Shown here: piece by piece, positions 47,272-59,000 of the stretch
How the letters are laid out: each line of letters begins with the position of its first letter
Position numbering within the stretch: position 1 is the stretch's first letter
Source: Diploscapter coronatus
Taxonomy: Eukaryota; Nematoda; Chromadorea; Rhabditida; Rhabditidae
DNA length: 64,000 bases
Assembly: GCA_964036155.1 (NCBI GenBank)
Contig: OZ038422.1
Span: 67,727,201-67,791,200 of the forward strand
Direction: 5' to 3'
Translations under genes and position numbers: made by a program
Notes under the pieces: generated by a model
What the model was told of the DNA's origin: nothing
Database searches by the model: none
Seen by the model: only the letters and a program-made list of their open reading frames with translations

Positions 47272-48957
47272 ACTTAAGAGTAAATGTCAGTAAGGACCAA
47301 AGTCGGTGTTTCCAAGGGTTCTCAGATTTGGCTGATTTTCACATATTTTGTTCAGTTTTTCACGCTGATTCTCGTGGTACTATTCGTTTTTCATAAAAAT
47401 TATTGTATGCAGGATTACGGTAGCTTAAAGTTTTGACAGATCCGACTTCGGGAAAAAATTCATAATTTTCTTATTTGTTGACCAAATCGAATGGGGTTTT
47501 CAGTATTGGATAGCCCACGAAAAACTCTACAAATAATGTAGCTACGACCACCTGTTAGATCAACAATTTCCCGCCAAAAAATTAATTTCCGCAAATTCGA
47601 CCCTGGCCGGTTGCAGTTTTTCAATTTTTTACCCGAATTAGAGTTTCGAACCCCAGCTGGAAATGGGCTTATTTTGTAGAGAATTTAATTCTACATTTGA
47701 ATATGCAATAATTTTCAAAAAAGAGGGTAGTCGAAACCACGAAAAATGCGTCTGAACGCGTAAAACCAGGATGAGTATTGCATAGTGTCAACTTCGATCC
47801 CCCATAACTTTCTTATTTCTGGATCAAATTTCATGATTATTTTTTTATTGGACAGCACTTAGTCCATAGATTATCAGACAATAAGATAAGAATTTTTTAA
47901 ATATCAATTTCTGCGAAGATACGCACTTTTCGCATCTTGATTGGAGACTTTTCGGCTCGTACTATCTTTACGCGTAAATGACGTTGAAAATTGTTTCCTT
48001 TCAGTATGTTGTGTAGAATGACATGGTGAACAACTTTCGTTCCAGGACTAACCTCGGATTCATTATCGTATGAGCTCCAGAATTTTTTGAAGTTCAACGA
48101 CTAATTATTGCAAAGTGCCGTTTGGACAGTAAATTTAAAAAAGTCATATCTCCCTGTGTGTGCGCATTCTAGAATAAGTTCTGGAACAAAAGTTGATCAA
48201 CTTGAAGAGCTCTACAAGATTCCATAAGAGACTCCGACGTTAACTCATATTACCCTTTTAAACACAGTACGTGTATATAGGGTAACTTCGGATAATTTTT
48301 TCCCGCCAAAATTAATTTCTAAAAATGTTATTTTTATTTTTGCCATATTCTCCTCGATAAGATCTACAAAACAAAAAAATAATCATTCAACTTGGTTCAG
48401 AAATAAGAAAGTTGTGGAGGGTCAAAGCTAATGCTATGCAATAATCACCCTGGTTTTACACGTTCGGGCGCATTTTTCGTGGTTTCGACTACCCTCTTTT
48501 TTGAAAATTTTCGCATATTCAGATGCAGAATTTAATTCTCTACAAAATAAGCCCATTTCCAGCTTGGGGACGAAACTCTAATTTGGGGAAAAAATCGAAA
48601 AACTGCAGTCGGCCAGGGTCGAATTTGCGGAAATTAATTTTTTGGCGGGAAATTGTTGATCTAACAGGTGGTCGTAGCTACATTATTTGTAGAGTTTTTC
48701 GTGGGCTATCTAATGCTTAAAACCCCGTTCGATTTGGTTCAGAGATAAGAAAATTATGAATTTTTTCCCGAAGTCGTATCTGTCAAAACTTTAAGCTACC
48801 GTAATCCTGCATACAATAATTTCTATGAAAAACGGATAGCACCACGAGAATCAGCGTAAAAAACTGAACAATATATGTGAAAATAAGCCAAATCGACAGA
48901 CCCCTGGAAACACCCCTTTTGCTAGACTTTGGTTTTTCCTGACATTTACTCTTAAGT
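47272..48957. mobile_element. 1.7-kb foldback element
   Basis: Outer ends ACTTAAGAGTAAATGTCAG (47272) and CTGACATTTACTCTTAAGT (ending 48957) are reverse complements. The arms remain alignable inward for roughly 600 bases (about 47272-47880 and 48350-48957; for example GTAGCTACGACCACCTGTTA and its complement). A spacer of about 450 bases resembles 55270-55590. There is no transposase reading frame. It is likely a non-autonomous foldback DNA transposon. Confidence 0.75.
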
Positions 48958-49548
48958 CCTCCCTAGGCTTGTGCGTTCTTAAGCACTCGATAAAGTTACC
49001 TCGACATCATTATTTCATCTATTTCTGTCATGCTCGCTTAATGATCTTTCAAATCTGATCATCATAACATAATTTTATGAAGTTCAAAACTTGCATTTTT
49101 CCCCAATCCAGGTCCAGTTCAATTCCACGTCATTCGGACTTGCTAGACTACAATCATAAATGTAAAGATAACTTTAACCCAAAGGCTTTTTGAAAGTGAT
49201 CACGACACCTCCAAAGTCACCTGCATAATCAATGAAGAGGAAATAGTTCATGAAAAGATACAGAAAATACAGAGTAAGTGACCCAAAGATCCATTTGTCG
49301 AATTCTTTATTATTCTCATTCAGTTCTCAATTCTTACTTTCCATGAATGGTCATTTTTCTTTTTCTTCCTTGCTTATTTTTAGCTTCAATTTGTATATTT
49401 CCGATACAGAATTTCAACTTGATCTTACCTAAACAGAGTTACTTCACTTCTAAATTATTAATTGCAGACTTTCTCATTCAATCAATACTCTTTTACTATT
49501 TCCATTTCGAAATAATACAATGGTGATTGTTTAGGTCTCTTAACAAAG
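48958..49548. other. Upstream region of kelch gene E
   Basis: No gene seen. The last 30 bases (GGTGATTGTTTAGGTCTC and on) are repeated in inverse orientation upstream of gene F near 54325-54350, so the duplicated unit includes the promoter. Confidence 0.45.
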
Positions 49549-50816
49549 ATGTTAACCAATCTACCAGTCGAAATTATATTGCTGATCTGCGAATATCCCG
49601 AATTCAAAGACCTGGGACAATTAGCTTGGACTAACAATCGAATGATGCAAATAATCAAGAAATATCTGCCGAAAGCGCTCGAGATAGTGTTCGAGAGGAA
49701 AATTTTATTCTATCGTAGGAAAATATTTCTTGTATGGGCGAAAATTAATTTTAGTATTTAGTGCTTTATGAAAACAACAGTACTTATGAAGGAAGAATTT
49801 GTTTGTTTGATTCGTATACTAATTCTGTTGAGCAGATTGCGAAATTTACTAATTATTTATCATCATCGGAAGTTGCAACCACAAAAGATAAGGTAGATTA
49901 GTTTATTTGGCATTGCAAATTTTGTAAATTTTAGATTTTCGCAATTAGACCTTGTAAAAAGTCGTTTGAAATTTTTGACCTGAATACTCGACAAATCAAT
50001 AGAGGTAACATTACAAAGGCCAATAGATTGGTTTAATTTTATTGCAGGTCCAGATCCTCCTGAATGGCGTGGAGGTGCATCTGTGGCTTATTTCAAAGAC
50101 AAATTGTATTATTTGGGTGGATGGAATCCTGAAACAGAGGAAGATACGAATCAAGTTGATGTAAGAAGATCGATTGAAAGTCCATGAAATAATTTATTCA
50201 GGTTTTAATAGATGAAAAATGGAAAACAGGACCTGCTTTTCCTCTTCCAATTAGTTATGCTCAAACAATAACATGCAATGGAATTTTATACGGTCACATT
50301 ATAGCATATTCATTATTGTGATTATGAATATTCAGTTATTGATGGTCGTGATAGTAGAAAGATATATCGATTATCAGACGACGAACGGGAATGGGTTGAA
50401 ATTGGAGAGATTCCAGAAAAACGAACTGCTTTCGGAGTTGCATCACTAAATGGAAAAATTTACATAACTGGAGGATTGAAGTCATTAATGTTGTATAATA
50501 AATAATGTATCATTATATATTTAGTGCTGGAGCATTAACATTAAAATCCTGTCTGTGTTTCGACCCCGCAGTTCCAGTTGACAGTCGAATTTCTCGAATC
50601 ACTGATATGAATTGTACACGACGTTTTCATTCGCTCATTGTTACTAATGGGAAATTACATGCAATCGGAGGGTGAGCTGAGATTTTGCATATCTTTATAC
50701 GAAATACTCGTTAATTTAGATTTCAAACATTTTTCTATGAAAAATTTTGTAATTCAATCGAAGAATATGATCCACAAACGAATAAATGGTGCGTGAAATC
50801 GGAGACATTAACATAG
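49549..50816 (+). CDS. F-box kelch protein E
   Basis: Exon 1 encodes an F-box: MLTNLPVEIILLICEYPEFK, DLGQLAWTNNRMMQIIKKYL, KALEIVFERKILFY. Introns of about 45-50 nt then join kelch exons: STYEGRICLFDSYTNSVEQI, IFAIRPCKKSFEIFDLNTRQ, GPDPPEWRGGASVAYFKDKL, VLIDEKWKTGPAFPLPISYA, YRLSDDEREWVEIGEIPEKR, VASLNGKIYITGG, SCLCFDPAVPVDSRISRITD, EEYDPQTNKWCVKSETLT-stop. F-box proteins recruit substrates to SKP1-cullin ubiquitin ligases; here the propeller would bind the substrate. The gene is intact and nearly identical in layout to gene F, with which it forms a large inverted duplication. Confidence 0.85.
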
Positions 50817-50940
50817 AATAAAACTTGATTATAATAATCTCAGATTTCATATAGAAACTTTATTTATTCAATAAAATGTTAAATAATAATTTAGTTTCAA
50901 TGCACGTGATACAGAAAACTCTCGAAGACATCCAAAAATG

Positions 50941-51053
50941 GCTAATAGAAAAAGACACCGGGACACCGGTTAGAAAAGACCGGGTTTTCTAAGAAATAGT
51001 ATGGGGAGGCAAGATAGGAAAAGAAAAAAAGCCGGTGTCTTTTTCTAGAAGCC
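50941..51053. mobile_element. MITE with 9-bp target duplication downstream of kelch gene E
   Basis: 113 bp with termini GCTAATAGAAAAAGACACCG and its inverted partner CGGTGTCTTTTTCTAGAAGC. It is flanked by exact 9-bp repeats CCAAAAATG (50932-50940 and 51054-51062). Same family as the element at 3492. Kelch genes C, D and F have the unoccupied target in the same 3' flank position. Confidence 0.88.
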
Positions 51054-51527
51054 CCAAAAATGATGAAGGATAATTGTAGCTGAAAGATATATATTAAAAT
51101 GAAAACTTCTTGCTCTCTTCTTCCTGAGCATGTTGCATTTGAATGCGAGGTGCTGTTCGAAATTGAGCAAATCGTTGTCCAACCAATTCAAATATTCGTT
51201 CGCTTGATTCATTTCAATCGTATAAATTGAGAGAATCATACATTTCTAAAAAAAAAAACGAAATAATCTTCTCGTTATTGTTAGATCCAAAGTTTTGAAA
51301 GTGGAAGAAATATCCAAATAGATCTTCGGCGACTGGGAACATTTTTCAAGAAGACTTGTGTATTATTCAGATGAAATATTATTTGCAAGGGAGAAAGAGG
51401 GTTTTGTAATGTTCGAATATAGAGTCGTGTACGGTCGAGATGAAAAATAGTATACTTTCCAAGTCATGCACTTACAAGTCGTATACAGAGATGTACGCGG
51501 TTCGTAAAAATCAGGATCTAGACATCA

Positions 51528-51810
51528 AAATTTTCCTTTGAAGCTCAATTATTTCTGCGAATATCAGACTTACTTCAATAATTGTCAAGCTTTTCTATGA
51601 ATATCATTTTTTTTCTGTAAAACTCATGTTACTTTTGTGAAACTCGAGATTTTCGATGAATCTCAACCTTATTCTATGAATCTCTTGTTTTGTCCATGAA
51701 GATCATATATTTTTTGTTAATTTAAAACACTTTATCTGTGAAGAACAAGCTTTTTTCTATGGAGATTAGGCTTTTTATAAAGATCAGCCTTTTCCGATGA
51801 AAAATCTTAC
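51528..51810. repeat. Degenerate tandem repeat
   Basis: Loose repeats of about 20-28 bases built on TTTCTATGAATATCAT, TTTTGTGAAACTCGAG, TTCGATGAATCTCAAC, TTCTATGAATCTCTTG and CCATGAAGATCATAT. The unit core is roughly tTnTaTGAAnnTCa. Boundaries are approximate. No coding role is seen. Confidence 0.5.
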
Positions 51811-53062
51811 CTTAAACGTCTTATTTAAACTTAAAATATCCCATTTTATTTCGAAGTTTATCAATCGAATTAATCGTATATATGGTGAACTGAATAAATA
51901 ATTTTCTATTTAAAACTCGGAAATTATAATTTACAAAATGCATATTAATAGAGACACAGATGGTAAAATACTACGGTGTCATAAAATTAGAGAAAGCCCT
52001 CTGCATTGGTGCGCGCATTTCAAATTCGAATAAAATTAGCATCACTTAAAGAAATTAATGCATTTCTTCCGTCAAAATGATTTCATTATTCGACTTTCAT
52101 TCTCACTGCACGACTGCTCGACGACCAACACCTCAACAGGAAGCTACTGTAAGAGATCATGGGGAACGCAGTTAGTTTTACACCGTATTGCCCGGGATGT
52201 TCGCGGTGCAGTAAAATGGCACACCGCATCGCAAACGTCCCTGGTATTGCCATAATCGCGACCTCACAACTTTAAGAATTAGTTTCGAGTCTAAGAAATC
52301 TAAATCTTTAAGTTTCAGGTGTGCGTGTTTGTGTGTGATTGTGTGGCGGGAAGTAATGTTCGTCTACCTCCTCGTGGTGCTTCTTGGATGTCCCTCAAAG
52401 GATAACTGAACGATGACAACAACTAATCTATAAACATCTCAAAATATTTTCAAAATCACTTTTGAAATAGACAATAAAGCATTTATTTAATTGATAAATG
52501 GATAGTTCAAAAATTAAAGAAATAAGTTTCCATAAGCATGCATGCTCTAACATTTTCATCTTTGCACTTATTTGTCTTTCAAATAAAACTTCGAAGAATC
52601 CTACAATGAAGATGCATAAATTAAAGGCGTTGTTTCCCGTTGTTAAAGCAAATGATATTGTGGTCGGAGATGTACGGACCCGAACACTAATTAATGTCCG
52701 AGTTCAAATCTTTACGAACCGCGTACATCCTTGGTCACAACACATTTTCAACAGTGAAATTCATTTGGAAACATTGTAATATGATTTGGAAGAGTAGCGT
52801 TATCCACCAAAGATTTTCATGGGTAACGCACTCTTCCAAATCACGTTGTGACATTTCCAAGAAAGTGTTGAGTCATTTTCATACTGCAACGCTGTGTCGT
52901 TGCGATAATTACAAGTCTCCTTTCAGTTGCAATTATCCCTCATCACTTTTGGATGTCTTCGAGAGTTGTCTGTATCATGTGCATTGGAATTAAATTATTA
53001 TTTCACATTTATTGAATAAAATTTCTGTATGAAGTCTGAGATTATTATAATCAAGCTTTATT

Positions 53063-54321
53063 TTATATTAATTCTCCGGCTACACGCCATTTATTCGTTT
53101 GTGGATCGTATTCCTCGATTAAATTACAATTTCCATAAGACAATCTATGAAATCCAAGTTAATAAATATTTCGTATAAAGATATGCAAAATCTCAGCTCA
53201 CCCTCCGATTGCATACAATTTTCCGCTAGCGACAATGAGCGAATGATCGTATCTTTTATAAATCATATCAGCGATTCGAGAAATTCGACTGTCAATTGGA
53301 GCTGAGGGGTCGAAACACAGACAGGATTTGAATACACCATCGCTAAATATATAATGATACATTTTTATCATACAAAATTAACGACTAGTGTCCTCCAATT
53401 ATGTAAATTCTTCCATTTAGCGATGCAGCTTTAAATGAAACTCGTCTTTCTTCAATTTCTCCTACTTCAATCCATTCCCGTTCGTCGTCTGATAATCGAT
53501 ATATCTTATTACTAGTATATCCATCAATAACTGAATATCCATGATTACAATAATGAATATGCTATGATGTGACCGTATAAAATTTCATCGCATGTTATTG
53601 TTTGAGCACAATAAATTAAGGAAGGAATTGCAGGTCCTGCTTGCCATTTTCCATCGATCAAAACCTGAATAAATTATTTCATAGAGTTTCATTTGATCTT
53701 CTTACATCAACGCGATTAATATTTTTCCCTGTTTTAGGGTCCGTTCCATCCTTTCCACCCAAATAATACAATTTGCCTTTAAAATAAGCGACAGATGCCC
53801 ATTTACGCCATTCAGGAGGATCTGGTCCTGCAAAGAATGCAATAAAATTAAATAAATTTACTGGCTTTTGTAGTGTTACCTCTATTGATCTGCCGAGTAT
53901 TCAGATCGAAAATTTTAAACGATTTATTATAAGATCCAATTGCAAAAATCTAAAATTTACAAAAATTTGCAATGTCAAATAAACTAATCTACCTTATCTT
54001 TTGTGGTTGTAACTTCCGATGGTGATAAATAGTTAGTAAATTTCGCAATCTGCTCAATAGAACTAGTATGCGAATCAAACAGACAAATTCCGCAGTTTTT
54101 ATAAGGCACTAAATACTAAAATTAATTTTCGCTCATACAAGAAATATTTTCTTACGATAGGATAAAATTTTCCTCTCGAAGATTATCTCGAGCGCTATCG
54201 GCAGATGTTTCTTGATTATTTGCATCATTCGACTGTTGATCCAGGCCAATTGTCCCAGATCTTTGAATTCGTGATATTCGCAGATCAACAATATAATTTC
54301 GACTGGTAGATTGGTTAACAT
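53063..54321 (-). CDS. F-box kelch protein F
   Basis: Intact minus-strand paralog of gene E. F-box exon: MLTNLPVEIILLICEYHEFK, DLGQLAWINSRMMQIIKKHL, ALEIIFERKILSY. Kelch exons: GICLFDSHTSSIEQIAKFTN, IFAIGSYNKSFKIFDLNTRQ, GPDPPEWRKWASVAYFKGKL, VLIDGKWQAGPAIPSLIYCA, YRLSDDEREWIEVGEIEERR, AASLNGKIYIIGG, SCLCFDPSAPIDSRISRIAD, LIEEYDPQTNKWRVAGELT-stop. The longer loop GGKDGTDPKTGKNINRVD in the second blade differs from E, so the two copies have diverged in a surface loop. It is a likely substrate receptor of an SCF ubiquitin ligase, by family knowledge. Confidence 0.83.
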
Positions 54322-56065
54322 CTTTGTTAAGAGACCTAAACAATCACCATTGTATTATTTCGAAATGGAAATAGTGAAAGAGTGTTGGTTGAATGAGGAA
54401 GTCTGGAATTGACGAGTTTGAAATTGATCATTGAAGAAAGGAGAATAAAATTACTAAGTTGATGTTTCGCAATTTTTATCAGGCTAAAAATCGATTCCTA
54501 AACATGGTTTATCATTTAAGAATCCTAACATTTGAAGATTAAAACTATCCGTGTATTTACTTATCGATTATAAACGACACAAATGCACACCTGTACCACC
54601 AAGTATTTTCCATAATTACTAACGTTATGATATCATTTCTATTGCTGTTGAAAGCCTGTTGAATTTTAAAATGAATTATTTGGAATATGGAATATTCTTC
54701 ATAGCGTTCATTCGCATTGGTGATACATAGTCTGATAACAATCGAGTTATTCAATTTTGAGTTTTTTTTTTTTCGATATTTGGTTCATTGAAAATGTATT
54801 CATATGTATCCAAGTTACGAGCCGATGTGTAACATAGAATATGCTTTTAAAATATTAATAATATCAATTTTGGATGAGTTCAGCAAGATATTACTGTTGA
54901 ATACATAACAAGAAGGCTATTTTATGATCGTTACAGATATATGTAATCATCACAAATCATTTTATTGAATGTTTCACCTGACATACACATATAAGACGTT
55001 CTTCGTAAGCATCGAGTATGGGGTGGTACCCAAGAAGTCGATCCTCAAATTTCGAGCTGACTTTTTGCTTTTTAAAATTTGTTTATTTTTTAAAAGTGCC
55101 AGATTCCGTGAGTTATTTATACTGGGAAGTAGCCCAGGTTCTCTAGTTTCTGAAACATTTGACCGTTTTCCTATAGACTGCCCGCTAGCGAAGAAATGTC
55201 ACTTCTTCGAAGAGTTGTCATGACTCATTTTTGGCTAATTTGACTTTAAAAATTCATAACTTCCATAATTCTAAACCAAATTCAGTCATTCTTTTTTTAT
55301 TGAGCAGCGCTTAATCCATAGATTATTAGGCAATAAAATAAGAATTTTTTTGAATATCGATTTCTACAGAAATGCGCACTTTTCGGCCCGTACTGCGTTT
55401 ACGCATAATTAATTTAGGAAAAATTACTCTTTCGGTATATTGTGTAGATCAACATGGTGGACAACTTTGTTCCAGAACCGACCTCAGATTCACATTCGTA
55501 TGAGCTCCAGAATTTTTTAAGCCCAATGACCAATTATTACAAAGTGATGTTCGGATAGGAAATTTCAAACGCATAATTCGAACGCTAATTTTGGCATTCT
55601 GGGATTTCTAACTATATTTGGCTCAAGGAAAATTGTCTAATCTTTTCTAATGTCTTTTAACTCGCGACCTATCTTCTCATCAAAAATCTCTACCTTTTAT
55701 TTTAGACAAATCGATAGTCAAAGCTAATAACTGGAAAAAAATAAACAGCCGTTTTTACGAGAAAGTTTAATATTTTTTATGCCTTTCAAACTGCTGTCCT
55801 TTTCGAAATCGCTATTTAAACCTAACAGCTATAAGAGAAGACAAGACACCAAAATGTGTTGGTGCAATTGAACGAGGAGGAGGGTGCAAGGAGGGAGAAG
55901 ATTAAACGCATTCGGCTACGTTCTTCTCTTCTCGTCGTTTTTCTCTTCTATTCCTTGATTTTTGAATACCAAACTTCTCACGAATCTGATGATTATCATG
56001 AAATTGTCCGTTCCGTAACTTTTCCCAATCGCTAAGAATTTCATTTGGATTACTGCAATTCGCAG
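54322..56065. other. Intergenic region left of the seipin gene
   Basis: 54322-54345 is the shared upstream flank of kelch genes E and F. 55270-55590 matches the spacer of the foldback element (for example CGTATGAGCTCCAGAATTTT). No gene is supported; the open frame at 54969-55223 is unconvincing. Confidence 0.45.
55270..55590. repeat. Interspersed repeat shared with the foldback spacer (47855-48150)
   Basis: Both copies contain, in the same order and orientation, CCATAGATTAT, GCGCACTTTTCG or ACGCACTTTTCG, TTGTGTAGA, CGTATGAGCTCCAGAATTTT and a final ATTATTGCAAAG/ATTATTACAAAG segment. They are perhaps 80 percent alike by eye. This suggests a dispersed element, one copy of which lies inside the foldback. 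Confidence 0.65.
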
Positions 56066-59000
56066 ATGCAGCCCCCCATAGCGACAGCCCGCAGTGTGTG
56101 GCGTCGAGTGTTCGATCGCCAGAATCTGCATCGCCTCGTTGCCTTCCTCTTCCAGCTCAGTCTGCTCTCCACAGTCGCTGCAGTTTGTCCATTCATTCTG
56201 AGGTAAATCGATAGTTCCCCCTCTCAATCATCCAATCGGCAATTATATATCGCAGGATTCTGATTCTGCCCTCGTCCATTCAGCACGAAATTCCCTTGAA
56301 TCTGGTGTTCAGCACGTGCTCCGACGACTTGCACGGCGTCTGCTCCTTCCCCACTGCAACTCTCGAATATGATCAGGTAGCTCACGTTCAGCAGCATTTC
56401 GTAACCTTTCAGACGGTGATTTGTGAAAGCTATTTGCTGCAATTTCGTGTTTTAGACGTTAGTTGCTTTTGAAAAATTCTCTCAATTTTTTGTTGAAATT
56501 TCACGCTGTTTTGAGTATAAAATGTAGGAGTAAAAAAGACTAATCAAACTATGAAGAAAAGCATCTCGAATGTTCGCATTCAGAATTCCCTATTCACGCG
56601 ATCAGTCAGCTATTCCCTGTCGGTCCGTCTCAACTTCGCTGATTTGGATCAGAACAGGCAACTGTCGATGTTCCAGAACCAACTGTCAGTGCACGATGCA
56701 GAGGGCCGTCTCCTGAAGAACTACATGAGGAGTGCTTATTTGAAGGAGCCGGGATTGATCACAAGGGTTGGTTTCTTTCTCGAGTATTTCTAAAGTTTAT
56801 TTTCGATTTAAAAGACTGTATTTGTCACTAGTAAATCATCATCATCACTACTTGTATTTGTCACCAGATGTTAGGACAGGAAGTGGAGATAAAAGACGAA
56901 TAACTGGCGACGAATACGAATGGTGATCATCTGGTGAAAAATATAGTGCCCGGCTTTACGAAACTTTCGGAAACCTCCCTTCGGAACCTCTTAATCTTCG
57001 AAAAAAATAACTGCACATCGGCATCGCCCGATACCGATGGGTTTTTTTTTGCTGAGACGCGAATTTGGTTTCCGTATGAAGTTTACGGAGGTTCCGAGAA
57101 GTTCGTGGACCCTGGTATAGGAAGGCGATTTCGAGATACATTCTCTTCACGAATAAGAGATATTTTCCTATACATCATTTCTCGCAATTACTTATTGTCT
57201 TTATTTTTGGTAGAAAATGCTAATTTCTGTGAAGAGGTAGATTTTCTTGTGAGGAAGTGTGCATATTCATCCTCAATTTTCAGTTGACCTGTCTGGCCTT
57301 TCTGCCTCTCTACCTGCTCGGATTCATCTGCAATTACAGCACAATCGATATTCTGCTCACTGATTCTCACATCGAGAATCTCGAACGGGCCTCCACGAAA
57401 ATCATCTATTCTTTGCACGACAAATATGCACAGGTTATAAGACTCACCTTTCTTGGGCGGCGTAGTGCAGTGGTTGTGCGTTACTGCCTACAGCTAGGGT
57501 CTCAAGTTCGACTCCCGCCCTCACCCAAACCAAGGGGGTTAAGAAATGTTGGTAGTGGATAAAACCACGAAAATTTGCCTAAAATCCCTCGGCTGTTGCA
57601 CAACAACAGTCTATCCCCGGGACGGGCCACTAGTCCTGTGTGGCTAGGATAGGCCGACTGTACCCATTATGGGCTGAGGGTAGCCGACCCCCACCTAGTG
57701 GGGAATAATAAGGCTAGGAAAAAAAATAAGACTCACCTTTCTTCTTCAAGTTTGAATGTTTCAGATAGACTCGGCCTACCTCGTGATCCATGCCAATTTC
57801 GGTCTGATTCGTCACTTCACCTATTTTTGGCCAATTTCCTTCTATCTGCTCATCTTCATTCCGACATTCAGTTGTATGTTTTGAGGTTTCCTCTCCGAAT
57901 CTGGTTGTTGTGTGTTTCAGTTCTATTCTTCATGCTGACAATCTACTGGGCAATTAGTGCAGCGAAGAGTCAGTCGTCGGAAAGTGCAGTGGCAGAGGAC
58001 GAGGCTGATGACAATGAGGATGCTGCTACAGAGTCGGTACGTATGCCTTTTCTAACATTTATCCTCCTAGAAAAGCATCATAGTTAACGATTTTTATTCA
58101 TTGAAACGCTACCTTTCAACAAATATTTTCACTTCTGTAAAATCTACAAAATGTATTATCGACGGATATTTGTCGCCAAGTCGTAACTATAGAACAGTAA
58201 TGCAGTGTGTGAGGTTAGAAGCGTGTAGGAGAACCTCTTCTCACTTTCCGCACTATTTCCTTTTGTTGCATCGTCGCAAATATCAACCTTGTCTTTTCAA
58301 GAGTTAAAAAATAGGTTACTGAGAATTTTCAATACAAAATCATAAAACCACGTGATTGCTGCTCTTACAAAATTCTCAGACCAAGCGTGCATTTTCTTCA
58401 AGCTTTTCTTCACCCTGTAAATTTGAGTAAAATTATAGACGTCTAAATATGTAGACAGTGCAGAATGCTTCGTTTAACTTATCTGACAGAGTTCATATGT
58501 GAACGTTGGGATTGAACAAGAAAAACTATTTAGGCGAAAGTATTTTTTGCAAAGACGTCACTCGCATAAAGATATGATCGATGAAATTTGAAAATTAGGT
58601 GTCCTTTCATCAGAATAAATAGATAATAGTTTGATGATTATCAATCACAACGAGTTGAAATTTCAGTAGAAGGACGAAGAAATTACAACAAAAAAATTCA
58701 ATCATCTCAAAGTACTTTATTATCTTCTATACAAATTTTCAGTCAGCAGCGTTAGACGAACAAACGCCAAAAGATCTGCAGGCTATTCTCAATTCGGAAG
58801 AAATGGCAGAGAGCGATCAATTCGAGCTGATCTCCAACAACGCAGCGCAACTCTCCAACTCCTTTACAAATCGTAAGCAGGATTCTTTGAGAAAGCGACG
58901 CTGAAATTGTATCATTCGTTTGAAATTGAAGCTTATAATTAATTAATTCATCCATTCTTGTCGAGATTTGATTCTGTCGGGTAGTTTTTAGTTTTTAGCT

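Larger units (their letters stand above)
50817..53062. other. Repeat-rich spacer between inverted kelch genes E and F
   Basis: Holds the MITE at 50941, the YLNWL unit remnant on the minus strand (about 51240-51060), a degenerate tandem repeat (51528-51810) and GT-rich sequence near 52320. Open frames at 52058-52255 and 52498-52993 show no family resemblance. 52925-53062 is the shared 3' flank of kelch gene F. Confidence 0.5.

Noticed and set aside
51528..51810. CRISPR-like array
   Set aside because: Repeats are degenerate, have no constant spacers, and the genome is eukaryotic.
56934..57287. 117-residue plus-strand frame
   Set aside because: It is intronic in seipin and spans an inverted repeat; the next seipin exon begins at its end in a different frame.
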